64,000 bases of DNA, from contig CAJULK010000005.1 of the NCBI GenBank assembly GCA_910587455.1, positions 53,960 to 117,959 on the forward strand, given 5' to 3'. Below are positions 55,439 to 64,000 of this stretch, piece after piece. Positions within the stretch are counted from its first letter, which is position 1. Every line of letters begins with the position of its first letter. A model generated the notes under the pieces. The model saw nothing but the letters and a program-made list of their open reading frames with translations. It was not told where the DNA came from and made no database searches. Position numbers and translations under genes: made by a program. The DNA is from an uncultured Christensenellaceae bacterium. GTDB taxonomy: Bacteria > Bacillota > Clostridia > Christensenellales > Pumilibacteraceae.

Positions 55439-56740
55439 TTATTTGTCGTTAAGACAGGCGATACCGGGAAGAACTTTGCCCTCGAGGAATTCGAGCGAAG
55501 CGCCGCCGCCCGTGCTTATATGCGTCATTTTATCCGCGAAGCCGAGCTGTTCTACCGCCGCCGCGCTGTCGCCGCCGCCTATGATCGTCGTAGCGCCTTT
55601 AAGCTCGCCGAGCGCTTTTGCTACTGCCTTTGTTCCGACCGCAAACTTTTCGAACTCGAACACGCCCATCGGTCCGTTCCAAACGACCGTCTTTGCCGAT
55701 TTGATAACGTCCGTAAAGAGTTTGCACGTTTCGGGTCCGATGTCGAGCCCCTGCAAGCCGTCGGGTATCTCGCCCGCCTTGCACACTTTGGAATTTGCGT
55801 CGGGCGCAAAGTCGTCCGCACAAACATTGTCTACGGGGAAATACATCTTGACTTTCTTTGCTTTAGCCTTTTCTATGATCTCTTTTGCGAGATCGACCTT
55901 ATCCGCTTCGACCTTACTGTCGCCCGTTTTGCCGCCCTGTGCCTTTGCAAAGGTGTAAGCCATGGCGCCGCCGATTATGAGCGAATCTACCTTATCCAAA
56001 AGATTGGTTATAACGCCGATCTTGTCCGAAACTTTTGCGCCGCCGAGGATAGCTACGAACGGACGCTTGGGATCGCCGAGCGCGCCGCCCATCACGTTGA
56101 TCTCTTTTTCGATAAGATAGCCCGCAACCGATTCCTTAACGAAATGCGAAACGCCTTCCGTCGAAGCGTGCGCGCGGTGCGCGGTGCCGAATGCGTCGTT
56201 TACGTACACATCGCAGTACTCGGCGAGCTTTTTGCAGAATCCCTCGTCGTTCTTTTCCTCTTCCCAATGGAAGCGCAGATTTTCGAGAAGCACGCACTCG
56301 CCCGCTTTGAGCGCGGCGACTTTCTTTTGCGCGTCGGGGCCTATGACGTCGCTTGCGAACGTCACTTTGTTGCCGAGAAGCTCGTTAAGACGTTTTGCGA
56401 CGGGAGCGAGCGAAAGTTTTGTCGGCTCCGTCTTTTTCGCCTTGTCTATCACCGCCTGCGAAGCCGCCGCCTGTTCTTCGGCGGGAAGCGCTTCGATTTT
56501 CTTCTTGTCCTTTTTGGACAGTTTGACTTCGGCTGAAAGCACCGAATGAGGTCTGCCGAGATGCGAGCAGAGCACGACTTTGGCGCCGTTGTCAATAAGA
56601 TATTTGATCGTGGGCAACGCGCCGATGATGCGGTTTTCGTCCGTGATATTGCCGTTTTCGTCCTGCGGCACGTTGAAGTCGCAACGCACAAGCACACGCT
56701 TGCCCTTTACGTCGATGTCGCAAATTGTCTTTTTGTTCAT
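55439..56740 (-). CDS. pgk: Phosphoglycerate kinase with an N-domain insertion
   Basis: Transfers phosphate between 1,3-bisphosphoglycerate and ADP in glycolysis. It has 433 residues, about 38 more than usual. The N-domain substrate motif RCDFNVP, the loop SHLGRP, and the C-domain nucleotide motif GGGDSAAAV are intact. The excess lies between about residues 67 and 106: a Lys/Glu/Ala-rich helical segment (SKKDKKKIEALPAEEQAAA) just after SHLGRP. AAAGGAGAT precedes the ATG. Confidence 0.95.
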   Translation of the reverse strand: MNKKTICDIDVKGKRVLVRCDFNVPQDENGNITDENRIIGALPTIKYLIDNGAKVVLCSHLGRPHSVLSAEVKLSKKDKKKIEALPAEEQAAASQAVIDKAKKTEPTKLSLAPVAKRLNELLGNKVTFASDVIGPDAQKKVAALKAGECVLLENLRFHWEEEKNDEGFCKKLAEYCDVYVNDAFGTAHRAHASTEGVSHFVKESVAGYLIEKEINVMGGALGDPKRPFVAILGGAKVSDKIGVITNLLDKVDSLIIGGAMAYTFAKAQGGKTGDSKVEADKVDLAKEIIEKAKAKKVKMYFPVDNVCADDFAPDANSKVCKAGEIPDGLQGLDIGPETCKLFTDVIKSAKTVVWNGPMGVFEFEKFAVGTKAVAKALGELKGATTIIGGGDSAAAVEQLGFADKMTHISTGGGASLEFLEGKVLPGIACLNDK

Positions 56741-56803
56741 GGTATAAATATCTCCTTTGGGATTATTTTAAGTTTTAACCGCGTCTGCGTGATCATGAAT
56801 ATA

Positions 56804-57595
56804 CTACGTCGTTACGCTGCGGTATTCGGCAATAAGATACTCGAAGCTGTCGCGCACCTGCAAAAAGTCGCTGTAACAGTCGCTTCGCGCCGAAATGAGC
56901 ACGGGCGCGGTTATCTTGCGCCTCTCGAGCGCGGAAAACAGCCGATCGAATCTGTACTTGCCTTTTCCCGGCAAGCACCATTTTTCTTTGCCCACATCGG
57001 ACACCTCGACAAGGCTTACGCGTTGCGGCGGACATACGTCCAAATACTCTCTCAAGTCGTAACCGGCGCTTTCGGCTTGGTACATATCGAAAGTGGCAAA
57101 GAGCCTCGGACATTCTTCGAGCATACGCTTGAAAAACGCGGGCGTAGCCGCATACGACCAGCTCATGTTTTTAAGCGAAAGAAGCACGCCGTACTGTGCG
57201 GCGATATTCGCGAGCTGCGCGTAACGCTGCGAAAGCCGCATGTAATCGAACTCGGTCTCGCCCGTCAGATTGATCGGACCGCGAAACGTGTAAAAACGCG
57301 CACCGAAAACATTGCAAGCGTAACAGATCTTTTTGAATATGAGTTCCGCGTCCGTACGCACGCGCGCATTCGGCGAAAACAACTGCGGTTCGAACTGCGT
57401 GGACAGCGGCGAAACGGACGTGACGTCTATATTGCCGCGAAGGGATGCAAGCGAATCGACATACGGTTTTTCGTATTCCGAAAAAGTGTTAAGACAGACC
57501 TCCGACGTATCGACGCGCATGTTGCGCATCAACTCGAACATACTTTCATTTGCAACCGTATTGAAAAATGTTGAAGTGGATATGCCGATTTTCAT
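56804..57595 (-). CDS. Sugar phosphate isomerase/epimerase-like TIM barrel
   Basis: A 263-residue protein of the xylose-isomerase-like/AP-endonuclease-2 TIM-barrel superfamily, judged from its N-terminus (MKIGISTSTFFN) and the regular strand-helix pattern with MSW, FDMYQAE and VEVSDVG motifs. The substrate is unknown. The ATG at 57595 is eight bases after a TATAAT box; the GTG two codons upstream would lie almost on the box. Confidence 0.75.
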   Translation of the reverse strand: MKIGISTSTFFNTVANESMFELMRNMRVDTSEVCLNTFSEYEKPYVDSLASLRGNIDVTSVSPLSTQFEPQLFSPNARVRTDAELIFKKICYACNVFGARFYTFRGPINLTGETEFDYMRLSQRYAQLANIAAQYGVLLSLKNMSWSYAATPAFFKRMLEECPRLFATFDMYQAESAGYDLREYLDVCPPQRVSLVEVSDVGKEKWCLPGKGKYRFDRLFSALERRKITAPVLISARSDCYSDFLQVRDSFEYLIAEYRSVTT

Positions 57596-57603
57596 ATGCA
57601 CGT

Positions 57604-57632
57604 ATTATACCACAAACCGCCGCAAAAGGCAA
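57604..57632 (-). promoter_or_regulatory. Near-leaderless promoter of the TIM-barrel gene
   Basis: On the minus strand, TTGCCT (57627-57632), 17 bp, TATAAT (57604-57609), eight bases, ATG at 57595. Confidence 0.7.
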
Positions 57633-57656
57633 GCATTTTTAACTTACGCTTCGCGC

Positions 57657-59150
57657 TCAGACATCGACCGTTATTCGACGTTTTTCGCCATTCTTCACCG
57701 CGCGTTTTACTCGCGCTTTATACTGCGCAGGCAGATCCGACGGATTTTCGAGCCTCAACTTTCTTATGTTCGTTTTTCCATGCGCTATATACTTTTTAAG
57801 CACGCACAGCAAGCACGGCACGAATATAACGTTTGCGCCCATCCATGACGCGCTGTTTAGCAGACATACGACCGTGTAGTCGCCGCAATGCTCGGCAATT
57901 ATAGACACGCCGACGCGCATAAACACTTCCGCCACACCGCCGGCAAGCGCCACCGTGCCGCGCCCCATGCCCTGAAGCGCGCTTCTGAAAATGCACAGCG
58001 TGGACAGCAATACGTAAAATCCGCCGTTGAATATGAGATACTCGAGCGCGTAATCGAACATCTGCGACGTGCGCTCGTCCTCGGGTATAAACATCATGAG
58101 CATGGGACGGTTGAGCGCTATGACGGTTATCCCGAGCACCGCGGAAAGCCCCGCACCGAACAGCGTAAACTGTTTCAAGCCCGTTTTTATTCTGTCGTAG
58201 CGCTTTGCACCGTAATTTTGTCCGACGAAAGTCGCCGAAGCCGAACCGAAACTGCCTATGATCGACGTAGCCAAGCCGTCCGTCTTTGACGCCGTAGTGT
58301 ATGCCGGCACGGCGTCGGCGGCGAGCGTATTGAGCGCTTTCTGTCCGAATATCATGCCTATCGAAATCACCGACATTTGCAACCCCATAGGCAATCCGAG
58401 TTTAAGCTGCTCCCAATACCGTTTGGCGCTCGGACGAAAATGCCGAGGGCTCGGTCTCAGCCACGGATACTTGAACCATATATACACAAATGTCAAAGCC
58501 GCAGACAGCGTTTGCGATACGAGCGTAGCGAGCGCCGCGCTCTTAACGCCCAAATCGAATTTGAGTATAAACAGGCAGTCGAGCCCGATATTGACAAAGC
58601 TCGAAAATATGAGGAAATACAGCGGCACCGCCGAATCGCCCACCGCGCGCAGCGTGGACGCGAAATGATTGTACATAGCGGACAGCAACATGCCGCCGAA
58701 CACCACGGTTATGTATTCGAGAGCATAAGGATAATACTCCGCGTCCGTATTGATAGCTCTCAGCAGCGGCCCCGCGACCGGCACGGCAACGGCGGTCACA
58801 CACCCTACTATCACAACGGTCAGGACTATCCCGTTTGCGAACGACCGCCGCACGCCGTCGTCGTCGCGCGCACCGAAGCGCTGACTCGTTACGACCGAAT
58901 ATCCCTGCGTAAGTCCGCCGACGAAACCCGTTATCAGAAATGAAATACAGCCCGTAGACCCTACGCCGCCGAGCGCGGCTTTTCCGAGCGTCTGCCCTAC
59001 TACGACTGTATCCGCAAGCGAGTAGAATTGCTGAAATACAGTGCCTATAAGGAGAGGCAGCATAAACAGCAATATCCTGCCGAGAGGTTTTCCGACGGTA
59101 AGATCCATCGCGGCAGACCGACGTAATACAGAAACGCGCCCGTTTTTCAT
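57657..59150 (-). CDS. MATE-family multidrug/cation efflux transporter
   Basis: A 497-residue membrane antiporter with about twelve membrane helices in two homologous halves (MLPLLIGTVFQQFYSLADTVVVG opens the first). It exports drugs or metabolites using Na+ or H+; the substrate is unknown. The C-terminal 50 residues are basic. The ATG at 59150 is seven bases after TATAAC, without a ribosome-binding site. Confidence 0.92.
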   Translation of the reverse strand: MKNGRVSVLRRSAAMDLTVGKPLGRILLFMLPLLIGTVFQQFYSLADTVVVGQTLGKAALGGVGSTGCISFLITGFVGGLTQGYSVVTSQRFGARDDDGVRRSFANGIVLTVVIVGCVTAVAVPVAGPLLRAINTDAEYYPYALEYITVVFGGMLLSAMYNHFASTLRAVGDSAVPLYFLIFSSFVNIGLDCLFILKFDLGVKSAALATLVSQTLSAALTFVYIWFKYPWLRPSPRHFRPSAKRYWEQLKLGLPMGLQMSVISIGMIFGQKALNTLAADAVPAYTTASKTDGLATSIIGSFGSASATFVGQNYGAKRYDRIKTGLKQFTLFGAGLSAVLGITVIALNRPMLMMFIPEDERTSQMFDYALEYLIFNGGFYVLLSTLCIFRSALQGMGRGTVALAGGVAEVFMRVGVSIIAEHCGDYTVVCLLNSASWMGANVIFVPCLLCVLKKYIAHGKTNIRKLRLENPSDLPAQYKARVKRAVKNGEKRRITVDV

Positions 59151-59157
59151 ATGCTAC

Positions 59158-59186
59158 GTTATACCACCGAACAAACCGCGCGTCAA
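59158..59186 (-). promoter_or_regulatory. Leaderless-type promoter of the MATE gene
   Basis: On the minus strand, TTGACG (59181-59186), 17 bp, TATAAC (59158-59163), seven bases, ATG at 59150. Confidence 0.75.
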
Positions 59187-59267
59187 CGTTTTTTAGGCGG
59201 TGTTTTTCAATCAATAGCAAAATTACATATTACGATAGAATCGTTGCATAACGCCAGCCGCAAAGCG

Positions 59268-60800
59268 TTACATCATGGGCGCGAGCAACCGAAGAATACT
59301 TCTAACGAACCGAGTGAGAAGCGTAACCTTTTCGGCTTCGGCATGAGTGATCTCGCGGCTCACGTCCTGTGTGGCGACGAAATCGGCTTTCATGTCGGGA
59401 ATGGTATCCGTGTTGTAAAGCAGCGCGCCACATTCGTAATGCAGATAAAAAGAGCGGTAGTCCATATTGCACGTGCCTATAAACGCGCGCTCGTCGTCTA
59501 CGATCATCATTTTTGCGTGTATGAATCCCGGCGTGTATGCGTATACCTTTACTCCCGCTTTGACAAGCACCGGAATGAACGACTTTGTCGTTTTGTAAAC
59601 TATCTTTTTATCGGGTATTTGCGGAATGATAAGCCGAACGTCCACACCCGCGAGCGCGGCATTTACGAGCGCCGTCTGTATCTCGTTGTCGAGAATCACG
59701 TACGGCGTCGTGATATACACATAGCGCTTGGCAGTGGATATCATATTGATAAACGCGCTCTCTATGATATTGTCCTCACGCCCGGGTCCGGACGACACGG
59801 GCTGTACGTATCCGTGCGCTTCCGCCGAAGCCCCGATGCTCATATAATCGCGGTACGATATCTTTTCGCCCGACGATAAGCCCCAAAACGTAATAAACAT
59901 TGTTGTAAATCCAAACACGGCTTCGCCGCAAAAGCGCATATGAGTGTCCTTCCAATGCCCGAACCGTTTCTTCTTGTTAGCGTATTCGTCTGCGATGTTA
60001 TTTCCGCCCGTATATGCGATCTTGCCGTCTATTACCGATATCTTGCGGTGGGATCTGTTATTAAGCCGCATATCGAACGACAGCGTGATTTTATTGAACG
60101 GTCTGACCTTCACTCCGCCGCGTTTTAGCCTACGCAACACTTTGCCCGTTATCGTAAACATGCTGCCCACATCGTCGTACAGCACTCTTACATCCACGCC
60201 CGCCTGTGCGCGCTCTATAAGCGCGGCTTCGATCTCGCTCCACACTTCGCCCGGTTCGATGATAAAATATTCCATAAATACGAACTTTTCCGCAGCCTTG
60301 ATGTCGCGCACGAGCGCGGGGAAAAAGTCGTCGCCGAGCGAAAAGTATTCGGTCGCGGTGTTGCCGTAAACGGGATACGCAGCAGCGTTGAGAACGAGAT
60401 CGGCGCACGTCGTGCCCGTAGGATTGAGCGCGCGGTTGTCTGCGAGATATTCGGCGTTGCGCATGTTGAGAATAACCTGCGACATGTCGGACGCTCGCGA
60501 CAAACGCTTGCGCACCCGCCGCGGCGTATGCTGCCTGCCTATAAACAAATATACCAATCCGCCGAATGCGGGCGCGAGAAGAATGAGCATGCACCACGAT
60601 AGTTTATAGCTCGGATTTATGTCGCGCGATACTATATACAGACAAATAAGAAAACTGAAAAACTCGAAAACGATCCATATCCATACAAAATAGCTCGCCG
60701 CATACAGAACGGAAAACACTATTACCGCTATCTGCAACAGGAAAGATATGACCGTTATCGCCGCTTTTTGCGATAAGAGTTTTATCAGTTTTCTGAACAT
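59268..60800 (-). CDS. cls: Cardiolipin synthase (phospholipase D family)
   Basis: Joins phosphatidylglycerol molecules into cardiolipin at the membrane. It has 510 residues: two N-terminal membrane helices (about 12-60) and two PLD HKD motifs, HRKISVIDGKIAYTGG and HAKMMIVDDERAFIGT. The family length is standard. The ATG follows a TATAAT-like box by six bases and has no ribosome-binding site. Confidence 0.94.
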   Translation of the reverse strand: MFRKLIKLLSQKAAITVISFLLQIAVIVFSVLYAASYFVWIWIVFEFFSFLICLYIVSRDINPSYKLSWCMLILLAPAFGGLVYLFIGRQHTPRRVRKRLSRASDMSQVILNMRNAEYLADNRALNPTGTTCADLVLNAAAYPVYGNTATEYFSLGDDFFPALVRDIKAAEKFVFMEYFIIEPGEVWSEIEAALIERAQAGVDVRVLYDDVGSMFTITGKVLRRLKRGGVKVRPFNKITLSFDMRLNNRSHRKISVIDGKIAYTGGNNIADEYANKKKRFGHWKDTHMRFCGEAVFGFTTMFITFWGLSSGEKISYRDYMSIGASAEAHGYVQPVSSGPGREDNIIESAFINMISTAKRYVYITTPYVILDNEIQTALVNAALAGVDVRLIIPQIPDKKIVYKTTKSFIPVLVKAGVKVYAYTPGFIHAKMMIVDDERAFIGTCNMDYRSFYLHYECGALLYNTDTIPDMKADFVATQDVSREITHAEAEKVTLLTRFVRSILRLLAPMM

Positions 60801-60806
60801 ATTTAT

Positions 60807-60839
60807 ATTATATTACCACACAACGCGCGCATAAATCAA
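60807..60839 (-). promoter_or_regulatory. Probable near-leaderless promoter of cls
   Basis: On the minus strand, TATAAT (60807-60812) lies six bases before ATG, but its 17-bp -35 box is poor. The alternative pair TTGATT (60834-60839), 18 bp, TAATAT (60810-60815) leaves nine bases. Either way the leader is nearly absent. Confidence 0.55.
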
Positions 60840-60902
60840 CAATTATATTGTAAGCACAAAAAGAAAGTTTTATCACAGTGCGCGACGTTACGGTCGACTG
60901 TA

Positions 60903-62690
60903 TTATTCTTTATCCAAATTTTCGAGCAGCTTTCTGTCGCGCGCGATCGCTTTCAACCGTCGGATCGCTGCCGTTCTCGACTTGGAAAGTTTCTGCTCGG
61001 TCATATACAGCTCCCTGTCCTCCGGACTTAAAGCGCTCAAAAACGCCTGTTGCGCGATCTTGCGCTTTTCCGCAGCCGATTTTGCCGCGGCTATCTGTTC
61101 GGGCGTACGCGGCTTGCGCGGTTTTTTGGGCTTTTGATTGGCGGCTTTATATTCCTCTATACGTTTCCTTTCTGCCTCGGTGAGCGGCGACGCGTCGGCA
61201 AGCAACGCGCTCAATTCCTCGGCTTGGCGCAGTTCGAGCTGAGCCGCGACCTCGCGGTACTGTGCATATGCGTTCTTTGCCGCACGGTCGCGCACAGGCA
61301 TGTTATCGCCGTACGTTTCGAGCGGGATCGCAACTTCGTCCGCTTTTTCGCGCATTGCGATAACACCCTGCCTGTCAATGCCCGCAGTCTGCGCGGAGGG
61401 CTGCAACGCGCTCTGAAGCTCGCGCGTAGGCGTGCCGAGTTCCAAAAGCGCCGCTACGGCTTCCTCTGCTGGAGCAATGGCGAGCGGCGGCTTTGCGCCT
61501 TCTATCTTGCCGACCGACACGGATTGCGCGGTGTACGGCGAAATCATGTCAGAACCGAGCCGAGCCGACGGCTGCGGAAGTTCCGGATATATAACGCTCT
61601 TTTTGAGCGGCTGCCCCTCGAAAAACTCGGGCGACGCAGGCATACTCGAAATGCCCACATCCTCGATATTTGGCGCGAGATCGGTGCGCAGCCTTACGCC
61701 CTGCTGACAGAGTATAATGCCGTCTTCGGTCTGAACGGGCGTCAACAAAATGTTCTTACCGCCCGAAATGGTAGTGAGAACGAGCGTCTGACCGTCCTCC
61801 GCCTGACGCAGAGTTGCGCCGGACGCGAGCGCCGCCACGAGCGACGTGGGCGTATCGGGTGCGGGCAGGTTGTCGAGTAACGCCGCCGTTTCGGGCGTTT
61901 GCGGCAGCTCTATGTTTTCCGCTTCGGTAAACGCTTTGAGCCTCGCTTCGATCTCGAGTCTTTCCTTTCTGTTTTTTGGCTCGCCCGTTATCATGTCCAA
62001 AACGTCCATGACCGCAGTTATTTCGTTGATATTGTCGTAACGCAGATTCACGCCCGAGAGCGCCTTTGCGCACTTGCCGAGCGCCGCGACTTCGAGCGCG
62101 TGCCGCTTTTCGGTGCGCGCATAATACAAAAGAACAATGCGCGCGATCACAATTATGAACAGTATTATTATCAGCGTGACTATGCCCTGTCCAGATTGGA
62201 AAAATCCGAACAGCGAACCGAAAAATCCGCACTTGTTTCCGGTATACACGCCGACTACATCGCCGAACTCGGTACGGTACCCGTCGTTGCCTGCGGCATT
62301 GTCGCCGCGCGTTATGTATTTTCCGTCGGCGGTTATTTCGACGACGCGGTGCGTGATAAGCGTCTCACCGTTTTCGCCGCTTACCTTAAACGTAATTACG
62401 GAACCTACCGTTATTTCGTTCGCGTCGGTCGGCTTTGTGTCTACTATCATACTGCCTTTGGGGATAGTCGGCTCCATGGAATCTGACACTATCGCGAACA
62501 AGCGGTATCTTCCGAACGTCGTGTAATAATCGTTCTTGAACACGACGAGCATGGCGTTTACGAGCAAGCCCAAAACGATAGCGAGAAGAACTATCATTCC
62601 CGTTATCTTAAACGCCTCCCCTACGCGCCTGTTTTTTTTGACGGACGCACCGCTTTTCGCTTGCGTCTTATTTTCCGCTGAATCGGACAT
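60903..62690 (-). CDS. SipW-type signal peptidase I fused to a long cytoplasmic tail
   Basis: An ER/SipW-type signal peptidase. Residues 28-51 and about 168-190 are membrane helices. Between them lie the catalytic Ser71 (VSDSMEPTIPKGS), His114 (LITHRVV, replacing the Lys of bacterial SPase I) and Asp130 (RGDNA). Residues 191-595 form an extra, charged Ala/Glu/Pro/Lys-rich tail with no recognised domain; typical SipW is about 190 residues. The ATG at 62690 is seven bases after TATAAT. The next gene encodes a TasA-like protein, a typical SipW substrate. Confidence 0.88.
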   Translation of the reverse strand: MSDSAENKTQAKSGASVKKNRRVGEAFKITGMIVLLAIVLGLLVNAMLVVFKNDYYTTFGRYRLFAIVSDSMEPTIPKGSMIVDTKPTDANEITVGSVITFKVSGENGETLITHRVVEITADGKYITRGDNAAGNDGYRTEFGDVVGVYTGNKCGFFGSLFGFFQSGQGIVTLIIILFIIVIARIVLLYYARTEKRHALEVAALGKCAKALSGVNLRYDNINEITAVMDVLDMITGEPKNRKERLEIEARLKAFTEAENIELPQTPETAALLDNLPAPDTPTSLVAALASGATLRQAEDGQTLVLTTISGGKNILLTPVQTEDGIILCQQGVRLRTDLAPNIEDVGISSMPASPEFFEGQPLKKSVIYPELPQPSARLGSDMISPYTAQSVSVGKIEGAKPPLAIAPAEEAVAALLELGTPTRELQSALQPSAQTAGIDRQGVIAMREKADEVAIPLETYGDNMPVRDRAAKNAYAQYREVAAQLELRQAEELSALLADASPLTEAERKRIEEYKAANQKPKKPRKPRTPEQIAAAKSAAEKRKIAQQAFLSALSPEDRELYMTEQKLSKSRTAAIRRLKAIARDRKLLENLDKE

Positions 62691-62697
62691 TTTGTAT

Positions 62698-62727
62698 ATT
62701 ATACCACTCCGCAAACACCGTTGTCAA
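62698..62727 (-). promoter_or_regulatory. Leaderless-type promoter of the signal peptidase gene
   Basis: On the minus strand, TTGACA (62722-62727), 18 bp, TATAAT (62698-62703), seven bases, ATG at 62690. Confidence 0.8.
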
Positions 62728-62795
62728 TATTATAGGGATATTTTCCGCTTTTTTGCGGCGACTTTTTTGTTCGACGAACTTTGTTTTACAAAAAA

Positions 62796-62821
62796 CAAAG
62801 CCGAACGGTCGTTCGGCTTTG
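62796..62821 (-). terminator. Terminator after the TasA-like gene
   Basis: On the minus strand, CAAAGCCGAACG pairs with CGTTCGGCTTTG around a short loop and is followed by TTTTTTG. It separates the TasA-like gene from the signal peptidase gene. Confidence 0.9.
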
Positions 62822-62912
62822 TCGATCCTATGCGTTCAGGGAATCGCTGTTAAATTGACTTTATACCTGTATGTAACGGTATCACGAATTTGAACTTATG
62901 TTGTCGATTGCG

Positions 62913-63437
62913 TTAAGCTGCTTTTTTGGCAAGCGTTACGGTAATATCGAAAGTCTGATTCATATCGGTCGATACGCTCGAATCGAGTATGATGTTAAGA
63001 TACTTGTCGTTTACCGTTTCCGTCGTTCCGGCGGCAGTTACGGTAAAATCAAACGTGGCGGCGGTAATTGCTTTCCAACCCTCTGCCGTTGTAGCGGAAG
63101 GCGCGGTCGTAATTTCCGCACCGACATTGACATACAAAGTCAGCGAGCTCGTCGTCGTAACCGTTATCGTATATGCCTCGTTTGCCTCGTATGCGGGAAG
63201 CTGTACAGAACCTATTGTTTTACCGCTTCCTTGATTATACGGCAAAAGCCCCTCGATATTCGCAAGCGTGGGTGTGCCGGTGAAACCGATCATTGTTATG
63301 TTGCCGGTATTGTTTCCGCTACTCGTTACATTACTATTGCTGTTTCCGCTCCACGCAGCGAACGATACCGCGCCGATGCCGGCGATTGCCGCGACCGAAG
63401 CCGCGATGACTAAGGGTTTTACGATTTTCTTTTTCAT
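62913..63437 (-). CDS. TasA/camelysin-like secreted protein
   Basis: A 174-residue exported protein. The signal peptide (MKKKIVKPLVIAASVAAIAG, then a cleavage region near AVSFAAWSG) is of the SipW-dependent kind. The mature part is Thr/Ser/Val/Asn-rich and beta-strand-like, as in TasA fibre and camelysin proteins, but shorter than TasA. TAGGAGAG precedes the ATG. It lies directly upstream of the SipW-type peptidase, which may process it. Confidence 0.75.
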   Translation of the reverse strand: MKKKIVKPLVIAASVAAIAGIGAVSFAAWSGNSNSNVTSSGNNTGNITMIGFTGTPTLANIEGLLPYNQGSGKTIGSVQLPAYEANEAYTITVTTTSSLTLYVNVGAEITTAPSATTAEGWKAITAATFDFTVTAAGTTETVNDKYLNIILDSSVSTDMNQTFDITVTLAKKAA

Positions 63438-63546
63438 TATTCTCTCCTAAATGGAATTATTTTTATTTTAAGCCTTGTGCGCCCTGCCGCATTCGGCATT
63501 AAAACCGTTGTTGCAATTTTTTACGTCGTCTGCCCGACAAAGTTGT

Positions 63547-64000
63547 CTAATTTTTAATAAACGTATCATACTTGATATCGTATATACTGCCGTTTGCAAG
63601 CGCGGGCTTCCAATTTCGGTTAGGCGTGATTCCGCCCGTCCATGAGTCTCCGTCTTTGTTGAGATTTATCTCGTACACCTGCGACATATTACAATTGTAT
63701 CTCACAAATCTACCGTATTGTATGGCATCGCCCGGCCACCCCGAAGTTATATTCACATCGGCGCCGTCTACATAGTCTTTCATAAATATTTTATTCGGTC
63801 TGCTTGAAACAGTCCAGTTTGTATCGTAACTTGCATTGAGGACGATAAATCCGTCGTTGAATGCCAAGCCTATTCTGTTTATAAGATCGGGATCGAAAGA
63901 CAGTTTGTCTACGGTCATAACATAGGATACTTCCGTGCCGAGAACGAAATCCGCCGAAGATACAATCGCATATCGTCCTATTTCCGTTCTCGTGCCGATT
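63547..64000 (-). CDS. Partial gene, probable secreted protein
   Basis: The frame is open from the right window edge to a stop at 63547, so at least 150 C-terminal residues are present and the start is outside. An internal ATG at 63918 is not the start, since coding continues upstream (GTRTEIGRYAIVSSADF). The Asn/Tyr/Trp/Gly/Asp-rich content (NWTVSSRPNKIF, NITSGWPGDAIQYG) suggests an extracellular beta-rich protein. Family not recognised. It ends 109 bp upstream of the TasA-like gene. Confidence 0.65.
   Translation of the reverse strand, partial: IGTRTEIGRYAIVSSADFVLGTEVSYVMTVDKLSFDPDLINRIGLAFNDGFIVLNASYDTNWTVSSRPNKIFMKDYVDGADVNITSGWPGDAIQYGRFVRYNCNMSQVYEINLNKDGDSWTGGITPNRNWKPALANGSIYDIKYDTFIKN

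Overview
This window looks like chromosomal DNA of a Firmicute (Bacillota), most likely an uncultured anaerobic member of class Clostridia. Four things point there: a murE with the meso-diaminopimelate signature DNPR, Bacillus-like gene order in both the division/cell-wall cluster and the pyrimidine operon, a stand-alone Spo0A C-terminal domain, and SipW/TasA-type secretion genes. Genus cannot be fixed from the sequence. The core genes are GC-balanced. Two AT-rich islands (about 23.9-29.9 kb and 31.6-34.6 kb) stand out as acquired DNA.

Layout. 0-2.7 kb: hairpin repeats, then serC-serA (serine synthesis). 3.0-14.7 kb (minus strand): mraZ-rsmH-ftsL-like-spoVD/ftsI-murE-mraY-murD-ftsW, driven by a consensus promoter before mraZ, followed by two membrane proteins with their own promoter. 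14.9-18.1 kb: threonine dehydratase, a phosphoesterase, a cysteine-rich protein and the Spo0A-C protein. 18.2-23.8 kb: lon-engB, a HAD phosphatase, malic enzyme and a frameshifted NUDIX gene. 23.9-29.7 kb: a type III restriction-modification operon with an XRE regulator and a membrane protein, plus an unknown gene, next to an rlmD-type methyltransferase that carries a C-terminal extension. 31.4-34.6 kb: tRNA-Ala, a 250-nt nested palindrome, a small acidic protein, a sigma-like factor and a DUF2971 protein. 34.7-38.3 kb: a decayed gene, an alcohol/aldehyde dehydrogenase pair and tRNA-Glu. 38.5-45.4 kb: tig-clpP-clpX, rqcH and trmH-HAD. 45.5-54.8 kb: one long operon yggS-sepF-lspA-rluD-pyrBCFKDE plus two small membrane proteins, in the order known from Bacillus subtilis but without pyrR and carAB. 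55-64 kb: pgk, a TIM-barrel isomerase, a MATE transporter, cardiolipin synthase, a SipW-type signal peptidase with a 400-residue tail, a TasA-like secreted protein and a partial secreted protein.

The most unusual signal is regulatory. About ten genes have a near-consensus sigma-A promoter (TTGACA-like, 17-18 bp, TATAAT-like) whose -10 box ends only 6-9 bases before the start codon, with no ribosome-binding site. This predicts leaderless mRNAs, sometimes beginning exactly at the start codon. Other genes in the window have ordinary leaders and clear Shine-Dalgarno sites, so two modes of initiation seem to coexist. The other main leads are the four-gene restriction locus, the structured leader before the sigma-like factor, and 10-bp phased repeats upstream of ilvA.
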